This document shows positions 59,373 through 64,000 of a stretch of 64,000 nucleotides of DNA, in pieces (the first letter of the stretch is position 1; the number at the start of each line of letters is the position of its first letter). A program made the translations under genes and the position numbers. Origin of the DNA: Polynucleobacter sp. UB-Piko-W3 (GTDB lineage: Bacteria; Pseudomonadota; Gammaproteobacteria; Burkholderiales; Burkholderiaceae); the NCBI RefSeq assembly GCF_018881635.1, contig NZ_JACVPY010000002.1:643545-707544 (forward strand), in the 5' to 3' direction. The notes beneath the pieces are model-generated. The model saw only the letters and a program-made list of their open reading frames with translations. It was not told the origin of the DNA and did not search any database.

Positions 59373-59762
59373 ATGACTTTCAAAATATCTCCCAAGAGTG
59401 AATTTCACATTACAGAGCGAATGACCTATCGCAAAGAGAATAAAGAGATCAATTGTGGATTTCTGTGGAAAAGTGGTTCTTTTCTAATTGAAAGTCCTCC
59501 TGATTTTCTAGCTGATTATCAGCAGGAAATAGGAATCAGTGTTGGTAACGAAGACTATTCTGAAGTGAGGCTCTCGGATGAGGGGCAAAAGTTAATTTAC
59601 TTTTCAGAAACAATTCCAGCTGAAGAGCAAAAAATACTGTCCGCAATATTTAATAACAGCAAAACAACGGATGACTTTGATATCGCCTATCACCACAAAG
59701 GTTGGCAATTAGCGGATGTAGACATTGTCATGTGGGGAGAGCTAGATATTAGAAGCGAGTAG
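59373..59762 (+). CDS. Hypothetical protein, 129 residues
   Basis: From ATG 59373, preceded by AAGGA. The protein starts MTFKISPKSEFHITERMTYR and is acidic, with no membrane segment or signal. It has no family that I recognise. A longer frame to 59331 begins inside an AT-rich region with no ribosome-binding site. It is divergent from the SET module and followed by tRNA-derived copy C. Confidence 0.65.
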   Translation: MTFKISPKSEFHITERMTYRKENKEINCGFLWKSGSFLIESPPDFLADYQQEIGISVGNEDYSEVRLSDEGQKLIYFSETIPAEEQKILSAIFNNSKTTDDFDIAYHHKGWQLADVDIVMWGELDIRSE

Positions 59763-59838
59763 CCTTACTAAAGCTTAACCGCAGGTAGTCACTAATATAG
59801 TCCCCCTTACTTTAAGGAGCGGTAGGGTTTTGAAGATC

Positions 59839-59886
59839 TGGCCAGTCCAACATGATTCCAACGTGCAACCTATGTCCTAGAAACGC
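59839..59886 (-). repeat. Degenerate tRNA-Arg(TCT) 3' half, copy C
   Basis: 48 bases, same length as B and D. Anticodon loop TTTCTAG, T-loop region TTGGAATC, end CTGGCCA. It matches copy D at 35 of 48 positions (hand count). Confidence 0.7.
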
Positions 59887-59912
59887 TAGCGACCTAAAGA
59901 GGATGCATAAAT

Positions 59913-59936
59913 AAAAACCACCCGAAGGTGGTTTTT
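59913..59936. terminator. Terminator with CGAA tetraloop after the lipase gene
   Basis: AAAAACCACC, CGAA, GGTGGTTTTT: a 10-base perfect stem. It serves the minus-strand lipase gene and could stop transcription in both directions. Related, decayed forms occur at 53617, 62516 and 63171. Confidence 0.85.
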
Positions 59937-59952
59937 CAACTGCTTGCTTCCT

Positions 59953-61251
59953 TTAATTTTTTGGACAACTATTTGTAGCTGGTTTTCCAGCTACGCGATC
60001 CTTAACCCACGTCAGATACATCGGGGCTGATAACCCAGGGGTTGAGAAATGCGTTTGCTCTCCCGGCAACTGAATACGCTCAATGTTGCCACCCATGGCA
60101 CACATTTGTTTTTGATAAAGTTCGTGCATGATCGGGGGTACCGCAGTATCTTTAGTGCCCCAATAGATCACCACTGGTGCGATCGGCTTAACGGGCATTA
60201 CACTGCCATCAATTAAAGCTTTTGCCCAGGCCATAGTATTAGCAGGCTTGTCACGCAGGAGTGTTTTGAACTGATTGCCATAGGTGTAATTGAAGGTATC
60301 AGCAATCACATGCATGCATTTGTTTAAGAGCACTTGATCGACCACCTTAGAGCCTTGATCCGTGAATAGATCGCTGAGTTTTAGATTGGGATAGGCTGCT
60401 TGAGTCCCCCATATCGTCATTGCAAAATGGGAGAAGTTAAATACATTGTCGGAAAATAACTGAATGAGTCCGTTGATAGCTTTATCAGCAGACGCCTGAT
60501 CTTTAGTGGCAGTTTGGATCATTACCGCAGCATCATCAGGAGCCATAGCAACAAATCCCAGCACCTGTAAATCATCGATTACGGCACCCTTCTTGTTGAG
60601 GTAATCTCCTAAGCTAGCAGCAGCAATCGTTGCCCCGCCACCCTGTGACCAACCATAGAAAATGGTGCGTTTGCCGGCCCCAGTATCTTTCATAGAAATT
60701 GCCGCGCGCGCTGAATTAATTAAATCGCGACCATTGCTCCCTGCCACTGCATATTGATGCTTGCCACCACCACCTAAGCCTTGATAGTCAGTCGCTACAA
60801 CAACATAACCTTCTTTAACAAACTCTTCAAGATTTGGAATGCCATAATCCGTCCACGAATTACCACCCACCAAGAAATACTGATTTAGCGGAACTGCTGG
60901 ATTGGTTACCTGCGAAGGCCCACAATTTTGTGCGGTTCCTGTCGTGCCATGCGCCCATGCAAGAACCGGTCTACCCTCCTTAGGGGCTGTGCCAACCGGA
61001 GCAACAACCAAACCCGTTGAAATCGTTGGGCGCTCAGCGATATCTGAAGAGATATATGCAATGCGCCACGCTTGCGCACCTTTGATTGGAGTGCTGATCT
61101 TTTCTTGTTTGATGATCTGACCCAATTTGCCTTCAGATGCCATTTTCATGACATCGGCATAAAAAGGCGGCATAGATGGGTTGGCATTAACTGCAGCAAA
61201 AGAAAGGCTCAAGGTAGAGCCAACGATTAATGTGGAAAGTAGTTTTATCAT
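59953..61251 (-). CDS. Secreted lipase/esterase of the alpha/beta-hydrolase fold
   Basis: 432 residues from ATG 61251 with a signal peptide (MIKLLSTLIVGSTLSLSFAA, cut near NANP). Nucleophile elbow GWSQGGGATIAA (GxSxG), a catalytic Asp candidate in YWGTKDTAVPP, and His in GEQTHFSTPG. The size and WAHGTTGTAQNCGPS resemble the secretory lipase family. Cys residues (NCGPS, LNKCMH, KQMCAM, NSCPKN) may form disulfides. Likely a secreted hydrolase of esters. Confidence 0.88.
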   Translation of the reverse strand: MIKLLSTLIVGSTLSLSFAAVNANPSMPPFYADVMKMASEGKLGQIIKQEKISTPIKGAQAWRIAYISSDIAERPTISTGLVVAPVGTAPKEGRPVLAWAHGTTGTAQNCGPSQVTNPAVPLNQYFLVGGNSWTDYGIPNLEEFVKEGYVVVATDYQGLGGGGKHQYAVAGSNGRDLINSARAAISMKDTGAGKRTIFYGWSQGGGATIAAASLGDYLNKKGAVIDDLQVLGFVAMAPDDAAVMIQTATKDQASADKAINGLIQLFSDNVFNFSHFAMTIWGTQAAYPNLKLSDLFTDQGSKVVDQVLLNKCMHVIADTFNYTYGNQFKTLLRDKPANTMAWAKALIDGSVMPVKPIAPVVIYWGTKDTAVPPIMHELYQKQMCAMGGNIERIQLPGEQTHFSTPGLSAPMYLTWVKDRVAGKPATNSCPKN

Positions 61252-61336
61252 ATTTAAATCCAAAGAATAGGAAGCATTGAAATGGTTGGGGTAAACCACG
61301 CTAAAGTGTCAGGGCCTAATGCTTTCAAAGACTATT

Positions 61337-61980
61337 TTATGAAGCATTGAGCTTTAATGACCGAATAGACTGAATAAGCTTGTTAAATTGAGCTTTGTCT
61401 TGCTCATTAATGGGCAGAGCATTATTGGTTTGAGAGTTGAGTAAATCTTCAGCGTTTTCCAACTCACGAATGAAGTCAATCGCGGCTTGAGCCTTTTGCT
61501 TTTCAGTTCCAGGTACTAGCTCATAGATATTGAAATAGAGCGACGCCAAACTCCTATTTTGTAATTCAGGGGTTAACGGAAACTTACTCTTAAATAATCT
61601 GTTGAGTGCATCTTTAGCATCGCCCACCGTTTGAGCGCGACGCAAAGCAAATTCCATGTTATCGAGACGATTTTCAATCTCAAACTTATAAACAACTAGT
61701 TGCTCACGGTTTTTTGCTGATTATCGTGATTGTGCTGGATTTGCTGAATTAATCCTGCGCCACCAGTAACCACCACAGAAGACAGTAATAAGGTCCCGAC
61801 CGAGCTATTGAGAAATGCCATCACTTGAGTTCCTAGCTTGGCTTTTTCTTCTTTTACTTCTGCAACAACATCATTTGCTTTTTTAGAAACGGCTGTACTG
61901 GCTTCTTCTAGGGTTTTTCTAAACTCATGCCGATGAATCTCTTGGGCTTCAATAAGTTTTTTCTGATCATCTGACAACAT
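61337..61980 (-). pseudogene. Coiled-coil membrane protein split by a frameshift at six A
   Basis: Two frames, 61696-61980 (94 residues: coiled coil, then a membrane segment MAFLNSSVGTLLLSSVVVTG) and 61337-61657 (106 residues). They would join into one protein of about 214 residues by a -1 shift at six A (minus strand; six T at 61710-61715). After the shift the frame reads NREQLVVYKFEIENRLDN, heptad-like sequence that runs straight into the ATG of the second frame. It could be a disrupted gene, an assembly error or a site of slippage. No family recognised. Confidence 0.65.
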
Positions 61981-62070
61981 CTCTGGATTCCTGTTAAAAA
62001 ATTGAATACGGGATTAGTTTATCTTGTTGGCGCAGAGTGAAATCTCTAGGGCTTAGGGATGCTCCATTTC

Positions 62071-62457
62071 CTATTGGCTCTTAGTTACCCTAGCTCTTCC
62101 ATACTTAAAAAACTTCTTACCAATAAAGTTTACCGCTAAAGAAATAATAGCGGTAACAACCCCAGTCATCATTGCTTCCGTTGTGTAGCTACCAAAGTGC
62201 GTTGGATGTATTAATAAGTCTGCAATGAAACACATTCCGCCAGTAATACCTGCAACTACATATTTATTACCAAACCAGCGATAAGTAAACAGCGAAAGGA
62301 TAAGAACACCAACACCAGTGATAAATCCTGTCTCCACTGCCTTGTGAAGGTGGCCCAAAGTTGCCAACCAAATATTACCCTGCACCATAACTAAAAGGCA
62401 GGCAGGCGTTGCTTCGCAAAATGGAGTTAAAAATATCTTAATTTTTTGTCTTAGCAT
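62071..62457 (-). CDS. Hypothetical membrane protein, 128 residues
   Basis: Four probable membrane segments (ATPACLLVMVQGNIWLATLG, FITGVGVLILSLFTYRWF, YVVAGITGGMCFIADLLI, AMMTGVVTAIISLAVNFIG) and a basic end (KKFFKYGRARVTKSQ). No family recognised. It lies between the split coiled-coil gene and a mutase-like gene, with 60 bases to the former. Confidence 0.75.
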   Translation of the reverse strand: MLRQKIKIFLTPFCEATPACLLVMVQGNIWLATLGHLHKAVETGFITGVGVLILSLFTYRWFGNKYVVAGITGGMCFIADLLIHPTHFGSYTTEAMMTGVVTAIISLAVNFIGKKFFKYGRARVTKSQ

Positions 62458-62515
62458 TATTAACTTTCGTCAATAAAATGATCAACGGTATCACGCCCAA
62501 GCAATCTGCACAAAT

Positions 62516-62554
62516 AAAACTGCTCGAAAGTGGTTTTAGCGTGTCTTAGTGGTC
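62516..62554 (-). terminator. CGAA-loop hairpin and flank after the mutase-like gene
   Basis: AAAACTGCT, CGAA, AGTGGTTTT (62516-62537) with two G-T pairs, followed by bases that match the flank of the hairpin at 63171 at 19 of 26 positions (hand count). It lies 18 to 56 bases beyond the stop of the gene at 62572. Confidence 0.6.
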
Positions 62555-62571
62555 CGTGGTCTAAATCTGAG

Positions 62572-63105
62572 TTATCCGTTTGAATACTCCGGATTAAAAG
62601 TTTGAAATAAGGCAATTCCAATACAAGCCATGAATAATGCTAATGAAGTGTAATTCATTGTCTTAGCTCGACGAACTAAACAATCATATTTTAGAAAACC
62701 TACGATAGCTAATAAAGTCGCAAGAACCGCCAAAAGTGATAGATTAATCAGCAACAAGGTTACAACATTCCAAAATCCTGTTGCTCCTGGCACTAAATCT
62801 TGATGAACAATATATTGCTCCTTGCCCGCGCCAAAAACACCTACAAAAAAAGTACCTAGCCAATTAGCCCATAGTGAAATGTATAGAGAGATAGTCGCAA
62901 TCTTTTTTGAAAAAACCGGCAAAGTTAATTGCGGCCACATCCAAGCAAATGCGAAAAAGACGAGCGCCTGAACAGCGCCAATTAAGTGGGCTTGTAATAA
63001 GCCAATTTGGGCAATTGCATAAGGCGAGTAAATGGGGGCCAATAAACCACACATCAACATCAATAAGCCCGATATTAAGAAATATCTATTGAAGTGAAAA
63101 TTCAT
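62572..63105 (-). CDS. Hydroxylaminobenzene-mutase-like membrane protein
   Basis: 177 residues with four or five hydrophobic helices. The segments GLLQAHLIGAVQALVFFAFAW, WANWLGTFFVGVFGAGKE and LLAIVGFL resemble HabA/HabB-type hydroxylaminobenzene mutases, which isomerise hydroxylaminobenzene in the breakdown of nitroaromatics (recalled pattern, not searched). ATG 63105 gives the better start; a frame to 63117 is open. A small membrane protein of unrelated family remains possible. Confidence 0.5.
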   Translation of the reverse strand: MNFHFNRYFLISGLLMLMCGLLAPIYSPYAIAQIGLLQAHLIGAVQALVFFAFAWMWPQLTLPVFSKKIATISLYISLWANWLGTFFVGVFGAGKEQYIVHQDLVPGATGFWNVVTLLLINLSLLAVLATLLAIVGFLKYDCLVRRAKTMNYTSLALFMACIGIALFQTFNPEYSNG

Positions 63106-63170
63106 TTTTTGCCCCAATTACTAAAGTTGAGTGCTTCAATATTAGTCTAAAGGGTTATTCTTACAAATGA

Positions 63171-63193
63171 AAAAACCACTCGACGCTGGTTTT
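63171..63193 (-). terminator. Hairpin downstream of tRNA-derived copy D
   Basis: AAAACCA and TGGTTTT around an 8-base loop. On the minus strand it lies about 80 bases beyond the CCA end of copy D, as a tRNA operon terminator would. Its flank is shared with 62516 and 53617. Confidence 0.6.
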
Positions 63194-63271
63194 AGTGAGC
63201 CTTGGCGGTCAGAGGCGGAACAGGCTAGATCTAAAAAATTTTTGAGAGACCTCACGGGTCAGCCGGGCTTT

Positions 63272-63319
63272 TGGCCTGCCCAGCAAGATTCAAATGTGCG
63301 ACCTACGCCTTAGAAGCTT
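63272..63319 (-). repeat. Degenerate tRNA-Arg(TCT) 3' half, copy D (best preserved)
   Basis: 48 bases: anticodon loop CTTCTAA, then AGGTCGCA, T-loop region TTTGAATC, acceptor TGGGCAG, G and CCA. The T stem has two mismatches and no 5' half is seen, so it cannot be a functional tRNA. It gives the best view of the original sequence. Confidence 0.8.
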
Positions 63320-63425
63320 TAAAAATGAGGCTTCAACTAATTATTGCACTTAAATAGTGCATTAGAGCACCAAGCTGTTCCCAGCAACTGGGCCCATTGT
63401 TTCTAGAGGCGTTAGTTTAGTAACT

Positions 63426-64000
63426 ATGAACTTGCCTTATGACGAAATGCTCGATGCCAATGGTAAAGCACGTCCACACTACCAAATTTTTCATCAATGG
63501 TTAATGCAACAAAGCGAAACCTTGATGGGTTTAAAGCGTGCAGAAGCAGATCTTATTTTTAGGCGTGTTGGCATTACCTTTGCTGTTTATGGAGACAACC
63601 TGGGTGCAGAAAGAACTATTCCATTTGATCAAGTACCCCGTATCTTTAATGCCAAGGAATGGGAACTTCTAGAAACAGGTTTACGGCAACGCGTTAAAGC
63701 ACTCAATCGCTTTATCTACGATGTGTACCACGATGAAGACATCATCAGAGCCGGCATTGTTCCTGCAGAGCAAATATTTAACAATGCTCAATATCGCCCA
63801 GAGATGCGAAATGTGAGTGTGCCTCGTGATATCTACGCACAAATTGCAGGCATTGATATTGTTAGAGCAGGCGAAGGTGAATTTTATGTTCTAGAAGATA
63901 ACCTACGCGTTCCTTCTGGTGTGTCTTATATGGTTGAAGACCGCAAGATGATGATGCGCCTTTTTCCGGATCTATTTCAAAAATATCGTGTTGCCCCCGT
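63426..64000 (+). CDS. Circularly permuted type 2 ATP-grasp protein, 5' part
   Basis: The gene runs off the window; 191 residues are seen, beginning MNLPYDEMLDANGKARPHYQ. Motifs RRVGITFAVYGD, ERTIPFDQVPRIF, RQRVKALNRFIYDVYHDEDI and YVLEDNLRVPSGVSYMVEDR are typical of the DUF404/DUF407 ATP-grasp family, often clustered with alpha-E and transglutaminase genes involved in peptide-like bond formation. The start codon lacks a strong ribosome-binding site. The gene lies just beyond copy D and may mark the far side of the island. Confidence 0.92.
   Translation, partial: MNLPYDEMLDANGKARPHYQIFHQWLMQQSETLMGLKRAEADLIFRRVGITFAVYGDNLGAERTIPFDQVPRIFNAKEWELLETGLRQRVKALNRFIYDVYHDEDIIRAGIVPAEQIFNNAQYRPEMRNVSVPRDIYAQIAGIDIVRAGEGEFYVLEDNLRVPSGVSYMVEDRKMMMRLFPDLFQKYRVAP

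Larger units (their letters stand above)
63106..63425. other. Gap without genes, with tRNA-derived repeat
   Basis: 320 bases between the mutase-like gene and the ATP-grasp gene. Contains a terminator-like hairpin (63171-63193), a GGCGGTC stretch with TTCCGCCTCTG-like bases on the minus strand that may be the decayed end of a second tRNA, and copy D (63272-63319). No open frame is convincing. Confidence 0.6.

Noticed and set aside
59913..59936. A CRISPR repeat or inverted-repeat transposon end
   Set aside because: It is a typical stem-loop terminator with a CGAA loop just after a gene; no repeat-spacer array or transposase exists in the window.
61710..61715. A programmed -1 frameshift
   Set aside because: The A run is there, but the bases are not a full X-XXY-YYZ heptamer in frame and no stimulating hairpin was found, so mutation or error is as likely.

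Overview
The window looks like a chromosomal segment of a free-living freshwater betaproteobacterium close to Polynucleobacter (Burkholderiaceae). This is inferred from moderate base composition, compact gene packing, betaproteobacterial gene families (Bug/TctC binding proteins, PhaR, long ThiE) and gene order; no database search was possible.

Layout. 1-3025: 3' part of mfd, then serB. 3034-8744 (minus): a polyhydroxybutyrate cluster read phaC, phaB, phaR, rimO, thiolase, so rimO sits inside it. 8856-14132: pgeF and rluD, divergent bamD, alr and lplT. 14129-23236 (minus): a small psi-subunit-like (HolD-like) gene, rimI, tsaB, then a complete propionyl-CoA to succinyl-CoA route (VOC epimerase, pccA, pccB, meaB, mutase) facing a divergent GntR/FCD regulator. 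24039-27071: two cytochromes c, a RidA protein and the molybdenum-cofactor accessory proteins MocA-like and XdhC, without the molybdoenzyme they would serve. 27086-31515: parC and parE. 31595-34182: class III CoA-transferase, MFS transporter and a 46-residue membrane protein, then tRNA-Arg(CCT). 34321-41577: thiamin region with a Nudix hydrolase, a TPP riboswitch, thiC-thiO-thiS-thiG-thiE and convergent thiD. tRNA-Asn(GTT) and a strong terminator follow. 42062-51265: catabolic and uptake genes (two Bug binding proteins, a TPP-dependent ALS-like enzyme, FAH-family protein, SDR, amidase, haloacid dehalogenase, APC permease).

From about 52 kb to 63.4 kb the character changes: small or rare genes (PsiE-like, BLUF, double cupin, TlpA, SCO, Tat-exported MBL hydrolase, YkgJ, GNAT-like, SET, lipase, hydroxylaminobenzene-mutase-like), larger gaps and several hypothetical genes. 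The gaps carry four degenerate copies of the 3' half of a tRNA-Arg(TCT), all on the minus strand, each starting at the anticodon loop and (in three) ending at CCA. They divide the region into modules of about 3-4 kb. This is what repeated integration into a tRNA anticodon loop would leave, although no integrase is visible. The window ends inside a circularly permuted ATP-grasp gene.

Functional links: the pha cluster and the propionate route both handle acyl-CoA carbon. The Nudix enzyme beside the TPP riboswitch probably removes damaged thiamin diphosphate. The BLUF, cupin, SCO, TlpA and MBL genes may form a light or redox stress module.
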